Assembly: GCA_900540635.1 (NCBI GenBank)
Contig: UQGU01000001.1
Location: 62,001-126,000, forward strand
Reading direction: 5' to 3'
Origin: an uncultured Eubacteriales bacterium
GTDB lineage: Bacteria; Bacillota; Clostridia; Oscillospirales; Oscillospiraceae
DNA length: 64,000 nucleotides
In this document: positions 41,298 through 50,018 of the stretch, piece by piece
Layout: every line of letters starts with the position of its first letter
Position numbering within the stretch: position 1 is the stretch's first letter
Notes under the pieces: model-generated
What the model was told of the DNA's origin: nothing
Database searches by the model: none
Seen by the model: only the letters and a program-made list of their open reading frames with translations
Program-made: the position numbers and the translations under genes

Positions 41298-42590
41298 ATG
41301 AACGGACAATTACAGCCGGGGACCGTCCTGGCTTCCCAGGCCCAGGTGCACTACAAGGTGCTCTCCCTGCTGGGCGCCGGAGGGCAAGGCGAGGTATACG
41401 AGGTGGAGGCCGGGAGCACCCGGATGGCGCTGAAATGGTACTACCCCAAAAGCGCCCAGCCCCAACAGCTGGAAATTCTGAAGCGGCTGGTGGAGATGGG
41501 CGCGCCGGACGGGGCCTTTCTGTGGCCGGAGGATCTGATCTTCGCCCCGGAGGGAAAGACCTTCGGCTATGTCATGCCCCTGCGGCAGAACAATTACAAG
41601 GGCCTGGTGGACCTTTTGAAATGCCGGGTAGAGATGTCTCTCTACACCCGGTGCCGCATTGCCTACAATCTGGCCAGGGCCTACGAAAAGCTCCATGCCT
41701 CCGGCAACTGCTACCGGGACATCAACTACAATAACCTCTTCTTCGACCCCGCCACCGGAGACGTACGCATCTGCGACAACGACAACGTGGCCCCCAAGGA
41801 TATGCCGGGGCTGGTGAAGGGCACCTACGGCTTCATGGCCCCGGAGATCATCCGGGGAGAGGCCAAGCCCTCCCGGTATACGGACCAGTTCTCCCTGGCG
41901 GTGCTGCTGTTCCACCTGTTCATGATCGCCCATCCCCTGCTCGGCAAGCGGGAATCCAGCATCAAGTGCTGGGATATCCACGCCCAGGATATGCTCTACG
42001 GCACCCATCCGGTGTTCATCTATGACCCCGGCGACGACAGCAACCGCCCAGACCCGGCGGTCCACGGCAACGCCATCGCCTACTGGAAGGTGTACCCCCA
42101 GGAGCTCAAGGACCTGTTTACGGAGAGCTTCACCACGGGGCTCTTCGAGCCCAACCGCCGGGTAACGGAGAAGCGCTGGATGGACGCGGCAGCCAACCTG
42201 ATGTGCGGCGTCCGCCGCTGCCCCAAGTGCGGCGCAGAGGTCTTCTACGACGAGGCCAAGGCGGAAAAGGGCCACGTATGCTGGAACTGCAAATCCCCCG
42301 TGCCCATGGCCGGGGTGCTGCAGATTGGCAAGCGGCGGCTGCTGATCCAGCCCGACGCCCGACTCTTCAGCCACCAGATCTCCGGAAATTACGACATGCA
42401 GACCGTGGTTGGCACGGTGGTCTGGAACCCGAAGAACCCCAGCCTGCTGGGCCTGCGCAACGACAGCCGGGAGAACTGGACCTACCTGAAAGCAGACGGT
42501 GCCCAGGTACCCGTTGCCCCCGGCAGAAGCGCCGCCATCGTCCGGGGCGCAGGCATCGATTTTGGCCTGAAAAAAGGGGAATTCCGGTGA
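41298..42590 (+). CDS. Ser/Thr protein kinase with zinc ribbon and C-terminal beta domain
   Basis: The kinase domain (1-290) has a glycine loop GAGGQGEV (26-33), K46 in MALKW, catalytic YRDINYNN (D141), a DND in place of DFG (160-162) and GTYGFMAPE (175-183). It is followed by a zinc ribbon (CPKCGAEVFYDEAK...CWNC, about 305-330) and a C-terminal domain of about 85 residues that could be FHA-like. No membrane segment. Kinases of this build occur with PP2C and VWA proteins in TerY-P type signalling triads, as here. The targets are unknown. Confidence 0.88.
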   Translation: MNGQLQPGTVLASQAQVHYKVLSLLGAGGQGEVYEVEAGSTRMALKWYYPKSAQPQQLEILKRLVEMGAPDGAFLWPEDLIFAPEGKTFGYVMPLRQNNYKGLVDLLKCRVEMSLYTRCRIAYNLARAYEKLHASGNCYRDINYNNLFFDPATGDVRICDNDNVAPKDMPGLVKGTYGFMAPEIIRGEAKPSRYTDQFSLAVLLFHLFMIAHPLLGKRESSIKCWDIHAQDMLYGTHPVFIYDPGDDSNRPDPAVHGNAIAYWKVYPQELKDLFTESFTTGLFEPNRRVTEKRWMDAAANLMCGVRRCPKCGAEVFYDEAKAEKGHVCWNCKSPVPMAGVLQIGKRRLLIQPDARLFSHQISGNYDMQTVVGTVVWNPKNPSLLGLRNDSRENWTYLKADGAQVPVAPGRSAAIVRGAGIDFGLKKGEFR

Positions 42591-42679
42591 GTTCCCGGGC
42601 CGATGCGGGCACCGGTCTGCGAGAGACTGCAAATCATTTCCTTGATTTTATATTTCATATCGACTAGGAGGAACAAACA

Positions 42680-43426
42680 ATGGCTGACAAACTGAAAATT
42701 CCCGGGGGAGCCCTGGCCAACCGGCCGCTGCACTTTTTCTGGATGGTGGACTGCTCCAGCTCCATGTCCGGCGACAAAATCGGCGCGGTGAACCACGCCA
42801 TTCAGGAGTGCATCGAGCCCATGCGGGAGGAGGCTGCGGGGAATCCCAACGCACAGCTGTACATCCGCACCCTGAAATTCGCCAGCGGCGCCTCTTGGGT
42901 CACGGCAGAGCCGGTGCCCATTGAGGAATTTGCCTGGGAGGATGTGGAGGCCAACGGCATCACCGATCTGGGCAAGGCCTTTGAGCTTCTGGCCGGGCAG
43001 CTGTCCATGCCCCCCATGCCCGCCCGGGCGCTGCCCCCCGTGATCGTCCTGCTGACCGACGGCTACCCCACGGACGACTGGAAGCGGCCCCTGGAAAAGC
43101 TGCTGAAAATGCCCTGGGGCAAAAAGGCCGTGAAGGTGGCCATTGCCATCGGCAAGGATGCGGACCGGTCTGTGCTGGAGGCCTTTACCGGCAATCCCGA
43201 GGCGGTGCTGGATGCGGGCAACCCGGAGATCCTGACCCATTTCATCAAGTGGGCCTCCACCGTGGCCAGCGCCGTATCCAATCCCACCAGCAATCCCACC
43301 GAGGAAAGCGCCGAGCCCCAAGCCTCCCAGGAGCCCCAGAGTGAGGACGCACCGGAAGGCCGCGTGCTGGAGGGGAACATCTCCCTGCCGGATCTGGACG
43401 AGGTGGACACGGAAGACGTGTGGTAA
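42680..43426 (+). CDS. VWA-domain protein (TerY-like)
   Basis: The 248-residue protein is mostly one von Willebrand A domain with a complete MIDAS: DCSSSMSG (24-31), T of GITDLG, and D in LLTDGYPTDD. The last 50 residues are acidic and Pro/Ser/Glu-rich. Size and sequence resemble TerY, the VWA member of kinase-PP2C-VWA triads linked to stress responses. GGAGG precedes the ATG. It lies between the kinase and phosphatase genes. Confidence 0.88.
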   Translation: MADKLKIPGGALANRPLHFFWMVDCSSSMSGDKIGAVNHAIQECIEPMREEAAGNPNAQLYIRTLKFASGASWVTAEPVPIEEFAWEDVEANGITDLGKAFELLAGQLSMPPMPARALPPVIVLLTDGYPTDDWKRPLEKLLKMPWGKKAVKVAIAIGKDADRSVLEAFTGNPEAVLDAGNPEILTHFIKWASTVASAVSNPTSNPTEESAEPQASQEPQSEDAPEGRVLEGNISLPDLDEVDTEDVW

Positions 43427-43453
43427 GCGCCGAAACGCCATGGGAGAACACAC

Positions 43454-44305
43454 ATGATGCGAAGAATTCTCGGGGAGTCCGTCCGGGGCTACACCCACAT
43501 CCAGCGGGAGCTGGAGTGCCAGGACAGCAAGGATTCCCTTGTATTGGAGGATGGGACCGTTATTTTGTCCGTAGCCGACGGCCACGGGAGCCGGTCCTGC
43601 CCCTATAGCAGGCTGGGGGCAGAGCTGGCGACCAAAACCTTCTGCGCGCTGGCGGACGGGCTGTGCCACGGCTTTCAGAAGCGACAGGACCGGCTCTCCG
43701 ACTACCTGAATCACGAGGGCAGCCTGCGCTTTGCCCAGGAGGTGGAGCGAGCCTGGAAGGGCGACGTGCTGCACTGCCACCGGACGCTGGGCCGGGACAT
43801 ACCCCTGACGGAGGCGGGCGCGGAAAACGAAGCGGCGGTGTACCGCCTGTATGGCACCACGCTGCTGGGGCTGGTGATCGCCCGGGATTTTGTGTTTGCC
43901 TTCCAGATCGGTGACGGAGACATCACCTATGTGGATGGCGGCGGCAGCCAGCCGGTGGTGCAGGCGGACAAGCTGCTGGGAGTGGAGAGCCACTCTCTGT
44001 GCTCTGCCGATGCCTGGAAACGGGCGGTATCCGCCGTCCATTTTCGGGACCGGGCGCAGAAGGAGCCCTATGCGTTCCTGCTGTCCACCGACGGCTTTTC
44101 CAACAGCTATGCGGACGATGCGGCCTTCGGAGAGACCTGCAGGCAGTATTTTGAGGCTTTGATCACCTACGGCCCCGATGCGGTGGCGGAAAACCTGCCG
44201 GAATGGCTCTCGGAGACCAGCCGCCTGGGCTGCGGGGACGACACGACCCTGCTGATCGCCTATTTTGCGCCAGGGGAAGAAACCAACAAGGAGGAGATTC
44301 AATGA
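43454..44305 (+). CDS. PP2C-family Ser/Thr phosphatase
   Basis: The 283-residue phosphatase shows PP2C metal motifs: ED(S) region CQDSKDSL, LSVADGHGS (D in ADGHG), FQIGDGDI and GCGDDTTLLI. It should reverse the phosphorylation made by the kinase two genes upstream. GGGAGA precedes the ATG. The stop overlaps the start of the zinc-ribbon gene (ATGA). Confidence 0.9.
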   Translation: MMRRILGESVRGYTHIQRELECQDSKDSLVLEDGTVILSVADGHGSRSCPYSRLGAELATKTFCALADGLCHGFQKRQDRLSDYLNHEGSLRFAQEVERAWKGDVLHCHRTLGRDIPLTEAGAENEAAVYRLYGTTLLGLVIARDFVFAFQIGDGDITYVDGGGSQPVVQADKLLGVESHSLCSADAWKRAVSAVHFRDRAQKEPYAFLLSTDGFSNSYADDAAFGETCRQYFEALITYGPDAVAENLPEWLSETSRLGCGDDTTLLIAYFAPGEETNKEEIQ

Positions 44306-44652
44306 ATGCAGCGGTGATTTTACAGAAATGCAGCAGAACCGGAAAGACATTCGGAATTCGGGTGCAGCAGATGGATGACGGGGAATGGTACCGGACCTGG
44401 GCATTCCCCATGGACGAAGCCCGGGCCGGCCGGGAAGGGTACTCCGGCACCAAACTAAACAGCATGCTGCCGGAAACCCCGGAATACCCGGGCTGCCCCT
44501 ATTGCGGAAGCAAGGGCTTTTTCTATGACTACAACTGCGGAAAAATCAGCTGCTATTACGGGGATACCCACGTCACCTGTCCCTGGTGCGGCGGGGACTA
44601 TGACGTCAGCCCTACGGATAAAAAGCTGGATTTCCGCGGCGGCGACCTGTAA
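44302..44652 (+). CDS. Zinc-ribbon protein of the kinase/PP2C operon
   Basis: This small protein (116 residues) carries CPYCG and CPWCG pairs about 30 residues apart, with further Cys between (YNCGKISC). Its start overlaps the PP2C stop, so it is translationally coupled. It resembles the zinc-ribbon partners seen with TerY-like VWA proteins, though I cannot assign a named family. Probably an adaptor. Confidence 0.7.
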   Translation: MNAAVILQKCSRTGKTFGIRVQQMDDGEWYRTWAFPMDEARAGREGYSGTKLNSMLPETPEYPGCPYCGSKGFFYDYNCGKISCYYGDTHVTCPWCGGDYDVSPTDKKLDFRGGDL

Positions 44653-44673
44653 GGCTGCCGGGAAGGAGCGACT

Positions 44674-45672
44674 ATGAAGCGTTTGAGAGTATGGCTGCTC
44701 ATCGCCGCACTGGCGGTGCCCCTGAGCCTGGCAGGCTTGGCCCCGGCGGAGCTTTTCACCGTCCCGGCAGAGGCCTCTCTGTGGGATTTTTTTAAGAGCA
44801 AAACGGCAAAGGCCGTGGAGCTCCGCACGGCGGAAGACCTGGAAGAACTGCGCAAAAACCCGGAGGGCAGCTTTGTGCTGGCGGAGGACATCTCCCTGGA
44901 CTACGTTCCCTTCTCCGCCATTGAAAGCTTTAACGGCACCCTGGACGGCCAGGGGCACTGGATCGACGGACTTGCCCCGGAAATGGGCAGCGACACCGTC
45001 ACCTGCCTGTTCGACACCCTGGGGAGCAAGGCTGTGGTGAAGGACCTGAACGTAAGGATCGGCATTCTGATGGACAGCGACGTCCCCGTCCATATCTCCG
45101 GCCTGGCCGGGAGCAACAACGGTACCGTCCGCGGCTGCCGAATCCAGAGTGAGATCGTATGGAATGACGAGGTGTGCACGGAGCCGGAGCCCGCCATTGC
45201 CCTGCAGCACTACGCTCCCGTGGCCGCCTATAACGGCGGCACCATTGCGGACTGCACCCTCCAGACGGGTGTCAACGCTCTGGGCAATGTGTACGGCATC
45301 GTAGAAGAGAACTACGGCACGGTGACGAACTGCGATGTAGATCTGAACACCAACAGCTGCACCAACGTCAGCGGCCTTGCCTACCGAAACTGGGAGGCCA
45401 TTGACGGCTGCTGGATAAGCGGCCAGGCAGATACGGTCACGGAATTCTGCTGCATCGCCCGGCAGAATTACGCCCCCATTACAAACTGCCGGTTTGATAT
45501 GTGGATCAATGGCCCTGCTGGGCAGGGCTGCAGTTGGAGCATCAGCGGCTTTGAAGGGGACGGCCACAGCTTTGACGATTCCAACACCGTGAATGTTTCG
45601 GAGCTGAACAACCGGGCCGGAAGCGGCGCCGTCGGCAGCGGGACCGTAGGCGGCACCGGCGGCAATCCGTGA
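44674..45672 (+). CDS. Secreted repeat protein (GLUG-like beta-helix)
   Basis: The 332-residue protein has a signal peptide (1-27) and repeats of the form G-G-x-I-x-x-C with NNGTVRGC, NGGTIADC, NYGTVTNC and NYAPITNC, giving a right-handed beta-helix of the GLUG/pectate-lyase-like type. No catalytic residues are apparent. The C-terminus is Gly/Ser-rich and lacks a sorting motif. It is the last gene of the signalling operon and is followed by a terminator; an extracellular adhesin or output protein is possible. Confidence 0.75.
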   Translation: MKRLRVWLLIAALAVPLSLAGLAPAELFTVPAEASLWDFFKSKTAKAVELRTAEDLEELRKNPEGSFVLAEDISLDYVPFSAIESFNGTLDGQGHWIDGLAPEMGSDTVTCLFDTLGSKAVVKDLNVRIGILMDSDVPVHISGLAGSNNGTVRGCRIQSEIVWNDEVCTEPEPAIALQHYAPVAAYNGGTIADCTLQTGVNALGNVYGIVEENYGTVTNCDVDLNTNSCTNVSGLAYRNWEAIDGCWISGQADTVTEFCCIARQNYAPITNCRFDMWINGPAGQGCSWSISGFEGDGHSFDDSNTVNVSELNNRAGSGAVGSGTVGGTGGNP

Positions 45673-45701
45673 GGCAGCGCGGTATCCGTAAATTGCAAAG
45701 A

Positions 45702-45729
45702 AGGCCCGGCGGGCAAAACCGCCGGGCCT
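45702..45729 (+). terminator. Terminator of the LRR/kinase/PP2C operon
   Basis: AGGCCCGGCGG (45702-45712) and CCGCCGGGCCT (45719-45729) form a perfect 11-bp stem; only a short CCTTT follows. A GGGGAAGG hairpin-repeat fragment lies next at about 45740-45770. Confidence 0.7.
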
Positions 45730-45802
45730 CCTTTGCGCAGAAAAAGCTTTCCCGTAGGGGAAGGCCGGGGATTAAGATTTCCTAAAGAATGGCCCCGGGT
45801 GC

Positions 45803-45855
45803 TTGACTGGAAAAAACAGGCGTTGTATAGTATCTGTATTAGTACGATTCATACA
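45803..45855 (+). promoter_or_regulatory. Promoter and YtrA-type operator of operon 2
   Basis: TTGACT (45803-45808), 17 bases, TATAGT (45826-45831). TGTATTAGT-acg-ATTCATACA at 45835-45855 covers the start point and is nearly identical to the site at operon 1 (28721-28740). Confidence 0.7.
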
Positions 45856-45867
45856 AGGAGGGACTGT

Positions 45868-46236
45868 ATGCTGCATTTGGATTATCGGGACGTTCGGCCC
45901 CTGTATGCCCAGTTGACGGACAAAATCCGGCAGCAGATCTCCGGCGGTGTGCTGGTGCAGGGGGACAAGCTGCCCAGTGTCCGGGAGCTGGCTGTGGAGC
46001 TGTCCATCAACCCCAACACCATCCAGCGGGCCTATCGGCAGCTGGAAATGGAGGGCTGGATCGCCACCGTGCCCGGCAAGGGCTGCTTCGTCTGCGGGTG
46101 TCCTGCGGAAGACCCTCAGGAGGAGCTGAAATGCCTGAACACCCTGGAGGAAACCGTCCAAAGGCTTCTGGCCATGGGCTACACCCGGCAGGAGCTGATC
46201 CAGAAAATAGAGGAGGCTGACCCATGCTCGAAATGA
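45868..46236 (+). CDS. GntR-family regulator, YtrA subfamily (operon 2)
   Basis: The 122-residue short GntR protein has a winged helix at 10-75 (PLYAQLTDKIRQQISGGVL, SVRELAVELSINPNTIQRAY) and a short C-terminal helix. ATG at 45868 follows AAGGAGG by six bases. It overlaps the ATPase gene by 13 bases. Length and layout match its paralogue at 28331-28699, and both operons carry the same operator, so cross-regulation is likely. Confidence 0.88.
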   Translation: MLHLDYRDVRPLYAQLTDKIRQQISGGVLVQGDKLPSVRELAVELSINPNTIQRAYRQLEMEGWIATVPGKGCFVCGCPAEDPQEELKCLNTLEETVQRLLAMGYTRQELIQKIEEADPCSK

Positions 46237-47105
46237 AAGACGTGACCAAGACCTTTGGCTCTTTCAAGGCTCTGGACTGCCTGAGCCTGAACGTGCCCAA
46301 GGGGGCCGTATACGGCCTGGTCGGCCCCAACGGTGCGGGAAAAACCACCGCCATCCGCCACCTGACGGGGGTTTACCGGCCCGATTCCGGCTCCGTCACC
46401 TTAGAGGGCGCCCCCATTGACGAGAATCTGGCGGCAAAGGAGCGCATCTGCTGCGTGGCCGACGAGCCCTTCTATTTCCCCGGGGCCAGCCTGGAGGAGA
46501 TGAAAAACTTCTATGCCGGCCTCTATCCCAAGTTTGACGGCAAGCGCTTTGACGAATTGCAGGACGTTTTCCGGCTCCGGCGGAAGGCCCCTCTGCGGCG
46601 GTTCAGCAAGGGCATGCAGAAGCAGGCCTGCTTCCACCTGGCCCTGTGCACCCATGCCGATGTGCTCATTCTGGACGAGCCTGTGGACGGCCTCGACCCC
46701 GTCATGCGGCGGCAGGTCTGGAGCCTGCTTCTGGAGGATGTGACCCGTCGGGGCACCACCATCCTGGTATCCTCCCACAACCTGCGGGAACTGGAGGACA
46801 TCTGCGACCACGTGGGCATTATGCGCCACGGAAAAATGCTGGTGGAAAAGAGTCTGGCGGATATGCAGGGCTCCACGGTGAAGCTGCAAACGGTTGGGCC
46901 TGCTCCTGCCGGTCTGGAAATTCTCCACCACAGCCGCACCGGGCGGCTGAACACCTATATCATCCGGGGCACCATGGCCCGGGTGCAGGGGGCTGTGGAG
47001 CGGGAGAATCCCGCCTATTTCGATATCCTGCCCCTGTCCCTGGAAGAAATCTTTATCTATGAGCTGGGAGGTGCGGCACATGAAACTGAAGGTCTGCTTC
47101 TGTAA
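46224..47105 (+). CDS. ABC transporter ATPase (YtrA-linked operon 2)
   Basis: The 293-residue ATPase shows Walker A GPNGAGKTT (36-44), the signature FSKGMQKQ and Walker B LILDEPVDGLDP. The C-terminal 80 residues extend beyond the core as in exporters of this type. It overlaps both neighbours. The substrate is unknown; related systems react to cell-envelope stress. Confidence 0.9.
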   Translation: MLEMKDVTKTFGSFKALDCLSLNVPKGAVYGLVGPNGAGKTTAIRHLTGVYRPDSGSVTLEGAPIDENLAAKERICCVADEPFYFPGASLEEMKNFYAGLYPKFDGKRFDELQDVFRLRRKAPLRRFSKGMQKQACFHLALCTHADVLILDEPVDGLDPVMRRQVWSLLLEDVTRRGTTILVSSHNLRELEDICDHVGIMRHGKMLVEKSLADMQGSTVKLQTVGPAPAGLEILHHSRTGRLNTYIIRGTMARVQGAVERENPAYFDILPLSLEEIFIYELGGAAHETEGLLL

Positions 47106-48858
47106 CAAAACCGTTCTGAAAACGGACATTACCCGCTTTGCCCCCGTGTGGGCTTCCTACCTGCTGGGCCTTGCCATGATGGTGCTGCTGCAATTCTCCG
47201 GCGGCAGCGATGACACCGCCAAGAACAGCATCGTGCACGATTTCAACCGGCTGTGCATGCTGGGGGTGGGCGTCAACGGCCTGTATGCCCTGGTGGTGGT
47301 GCAGGCCCTGTTCGGAGACCTGCTGAACCCCAGGCTGTGCAACGCCCTGCACGCCATGCCCGTGACCCGGGACGGCTACTACGGCGCGCACCTGATTGCG
47401 GGGGTGCTCTTTGCGGTGGTACCCAACTGCCTGGTGCTGCTGCCCACCTCCCTGCTGCTGCCCCGGCAGGTTGCCTCCGTGGCCCTGCTGACCCTGCTGG
47501 CATTGAGCCTGCAATACATCTTCTACCTGGGCACGGCCCTGACGGCGGTACAGCTGGCAGGCAACCGCGTCGGCATGGTGCTGATCTATGGCATTCTGAA
47601 TTTCGCCACGGTGCTGCTGTACTGGTTTGTGGCCATGGTATTCATCCCTCTGATCTACGGCAAGGACATTTCCATCAGCTGGATTGCCCGCATCTGCCCC
47701 ACGGTTGCCATGTACGAGGGCAACTACTTTACTACCGTGGACCACAGCTACTATATCGGCGACACTTATCATTACGTCTTTGACGGCATCTCCATGGGGG
47801 ATGTGTGGCTAAAGGCCGCCGTCTGCGCCGGGCTGGGCGTTGTATGCATGGCCATTGCCCAGCTGCTCTACCGGAAGCGGCGGCTGGAAACCGCCGGGGA
47901 CCTGGTGGCCTACTCCATTCTCTCCCCCTTCTTCCTGGCCCTGTACACTCTGACCGTGGCCGCCTTCCTGCACCTGGCCGTAAGGCAGCTGACCCAGGGG
48001 GCCATCTCCGAGTATTTCTTCCTGCCCCTAGGCCTCATTGCAGGCTATGTGACGGGCCTGATGCTGCTGCGGCGGACCAGCCGGGTATTCCGCTGGCGGC
48101 TGCTGGTGCCCCTGGGGGGCATTCTGGCGGTGTGCGCCCTGTGCGTTCTGAGCATTGCCACGGACGCATTCCACGTTATTCGCCGGGTACCCGACGCGCA
48201 GGATGTCCAAAGCGTGGTACTGGCCCCCGTTCAGATGTCCTACAGCAACACCACCCTGACCCTGACGGAGGAGGACGAAATTGAGGATATCCTGGCCTAC
48301 CACCAGGGCGCGCTGCGGAACTGGCAGAAGCAGGTGGGCGACTGCCTGCTCCAGCGGGACGGGCACTGGTCTCCCGGGGACTACTGCAACATCCAGCTGC
48401 GCTACACCCTGAAAAACGGCTCCACCTTCCAGCGGCGATACTTCCTGGAAAAGGAAAACCCCGCCTATGACCGCCTGAAGCCCTACCTCTCCACCCCGGA
48501 GTTGTCCCTGGGCATGGACGAAAGCACCTTCCGGGCAGCCGTTGCAAACGCCACCTCCGGCGACTCCTATTTCTACGCCGTCGACGGCGGGGCCGTTGCC
48601 GACAAGGGCCGGAAATTCACCAATTTTGCGGGCCTTGCCAATGCAGTCCTGGCCGACTGCCAGGAGGGGAACCTGATGACCCTGGCCCTGCACACCCCCG
48701 CAGGCAGGGATGCGGATCTCGACTACAAAATCCAGGGCTGGCTGGGGATTCTCTACGACAACGAGGAGCAGTACCTGAGCATCAACCTGACCGACAAATG
48801 CACCCACACCCTCTACTGGATCTCCACCCACGGCACCGTCAGCAGCGCGGTGGGGTGA
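47080..48858 (+). CDS. ABC exporter membrane subunit with large extracytoplasmic domain
   Basis: The 592-residue protein has six membrane segments in the first 300 residues, another group near 300-370, then a C-terminal domain of about 200 residues that is probably outside the membrane. ATG at 47080 lies eight bases after GGGAGG and overlaps the ATPase by 26 bases. It is over twice the size of the permease of operon 1, so the two paralogous regulators control different exporters. Confidence 0.82.
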   Translation: MKLKVCFCNKTVLKTDITRFAPVWASYLLGLAMMVLLQFSGGSDDTAKNSIVHDFNRLCMLGVGVNGLYALVVVQALFGDLLNPRLCNALHAMPVTRDGYYGAHLIAGVLFAVVPNCLVLLPTSLLLPRQVASVALLTLLALSLQYIFYLGTALTAVQLAGNRVGMVLIYGILNFATVLLYWFVAMVFIPLIYGKDISISWIARICPTVAMYEGNYFTTVDHSYYIGDTYHYVFDGISMGDVWLKAAVCAGLGVVCMAIAQLLYRKRRLETAGDLVAYSILSPFFLALYTLTVAAFLHLAVRQLTQGAISEYFFLPLGLIAGYVTGLMLLRRTSRVFRWRLLVPLGGILAVCALCVLSIATDAFHVIRRVPDAQDVQSVVLAPVQMSYSNTTLTLTEEDEIEDILAYHQGALRNWQKQVGDCLLQRDGHWSPGDYCNIQLRYTLKNGSTFQRRYFLEKENPAYDRLKPYLSTPELSLGMDESTFRAAVANATSGDSYFYAVDGGAVADKGRKFTNFAGLANAVLADCQEGNLMTLALHTPAGRDADLDYKIQGWLGILYDNEEQYLSINLTDKCTHTLYWISTHGTVSSAVG

Positions 48859-48897
48859 AAGAAGCGCCCCTTTCGTGGGGTGTTCGTAAGACAGTTA

Positions 48898-48927
48898 ACA
48901 GAGCGTATCGATATTGATACGCTCTGT
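48898..48927 (+). terminator. Terminator of YtrA/ABC operon 2
   Basis: ACAGAGCGTATC (48898-48909) and GATACGCTCTGT (48916-48927) are perfect arms, followed by TTCTTATT. Confidence 0.8.
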
Positions 48928-48970
48928 TTCTTATTCCATTATGAGATATGGCGCAGTTGCTGGCAGCCTC

Positions 48971-49430
48971 CTTGGCTCTCCCTCTGGGAGAGCTGTCACC
49001 GAAGGTGACTGAGAGGGTCTTGCAGACGCTTTTGAATGGTAAAATCAATTTGTTCGCACACACCACGAAAATCTCTGTCGATATCCCGGTTGGAAAATCG
49101 CAGAACATCCAAGCCTAGCGCAGATAAAAATGCGGAGCGTTCTGCGTCATACGCCACACCCTGAGGCTCATAATGCTGGGAGCCATCTACTTCGATAACC
49201 AGCTTTGCAGAAGCGCAGTAAAAGTCCACAATAAATTTGCCAATGATTCGCTGTTTATAAATCTTTACCGGATATTTACGCAGAAAAAGATACCAGAGTT
49301 TGCGCTCATGGGGAGTCATTTCTCTGCGAAGCCGCCGGGCATTTTCCAGCTGGCTGTTATCTTTTGGTATGGTCATATTTTTACCCTCTCAGTCGGCTGC
49401 GCCGACAGCTCTCCCAAAGGGAGAGCCAAG
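48971..49430. mobile_element. DUF559 gene between 48-bp hairpin-bearing terminal inverted repeats
   Basis: Left end (48971-49018) and right end (49383-49430, inverted) share TTGGCTCTCCC-t-y-t-GGGAGAGCTGTC, a second hairpin and GACTGAGAGGGT. The first hairpin is nearly identical at both ends. The second reads CACC-gaag-GGTG on the left and CGGC-gcag-GCCG on the right: different bases, still paired. The enclosed gene starts seven bases inside the right end and stops inside the left end. Gene-less relatives with the same two-hairpin pattern are at 1003-1196 and 31147-31406. No target-site duplication was obvious. Confidence 0.7.
48996..49376 (-). CDS. DUF559 (endonuclease-like, Vsr/PD-(D/E)XK-related) protein
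   Basis: The 126-residue protein has the DUF559 pattern: TPHERKLW (21-28), FIVDFYC with D51, VIEVDGSQH with E62 and D64, then R80 and LRFSNRDI. The family is related to very-short-patch-repair and restriction-type nucleases. Its Shine-Dalgarno sequence GAGAGGG is the inner end of the right terminal repeat. Its last seven residues and stop codon are encoded by the left repeat. Gene and repeats therefore form one unit. Biochemical activity is unknown. Confidence 0.8.
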   Translation of the reverse strand: MTIPKDNSQLENARRLRREMTPHERKLWYLFLRKYPVKIYKQRIIGKFIVDFYCASAKLVIEVDGSQHYEPQGVAYDAERSAFLSALGLDVLRFSNRDIDRDFRGVCEQIDFTIQKRLQDPLSHLR

Positions 49431-49508
49431 TTCCGCGCGTAACGCACTGCACCGAACGGTGTATAGAAGTGCGCCCTTAGTATCTGTTAGACAAACAGGA
49501 ATTTATCG

Positions 49509-49952
49509 CTAACCTTTATAAAATCTAAACGCTTCCTCATACATTATCCGAGACTGTTTTTCATCGCCCCACGATAACGGATCATCAGCATAACTTAATG
49601 TCCGAAACGGTTGCTCTTGCACTAAGAATCCCGGTAACAGATTCCAAAGTTGGTAACATATCTTTCCAAATTCAGCGATAGTATAAACATCGGATTTATA
49701 CACAATTTCTAAACCATTAAAAAGAGTCTTTCCGAATATATATGAGTCAAAAGTATTCGTCTCATATTCAAAATATCTTTTCAATCGCGCAAAAGTTTCC
49801 TTGTAATTGTTTGAGCACTCTTCTAACTCTAAAAGTATTTTATTGTTAGGTGTTTCAGAAAACAATCTGTCTAAATGCACATTGTATTCCTGCATAGAGC
49901 AAAACCCCCACGCCCAAAGATATGAGTAAGCAAATAAACATTCCAAGTTCAT
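49509..49952 (-). CDS. Hypothetical AT-rich protein
   Basis: I do not recognise this 147-residue protein. It is rich in aromatic and acidic residues (YEYETNTFDSYIFGK, YADDPLSWGDEKQ) and has no signal peptide or membrane segment. Its base composition is clearly more AT-rich than its neighbours, which suggests acquisition. GGAG lies ten bases before the ATG at 49952. Small soluble acidic proteins like this include immunity proteins and orphans from toxin systems, but nothing here proves it. Confidence 0.5.
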   Translation of the reverse strand: MNLECLFAYSYLWAWGFCSMQEYNVHLDRLFSETPNNKILLELEECSNNYKETFARLKRYFEYETNTFDSYIFGKTLFNGLEIVYKSDVYTIAEFGKICYQLWNLLPGFLVQEQPFRTLSYADDPLSWGDEKQSRIMYEEAFRFYKG

Positions 49953-50018
49953 CACCCAAAACTCCGATTTTTCAGTCTGTCCGATTCCATATTATCACAT
50001 AACGGGACAGAATACAAG

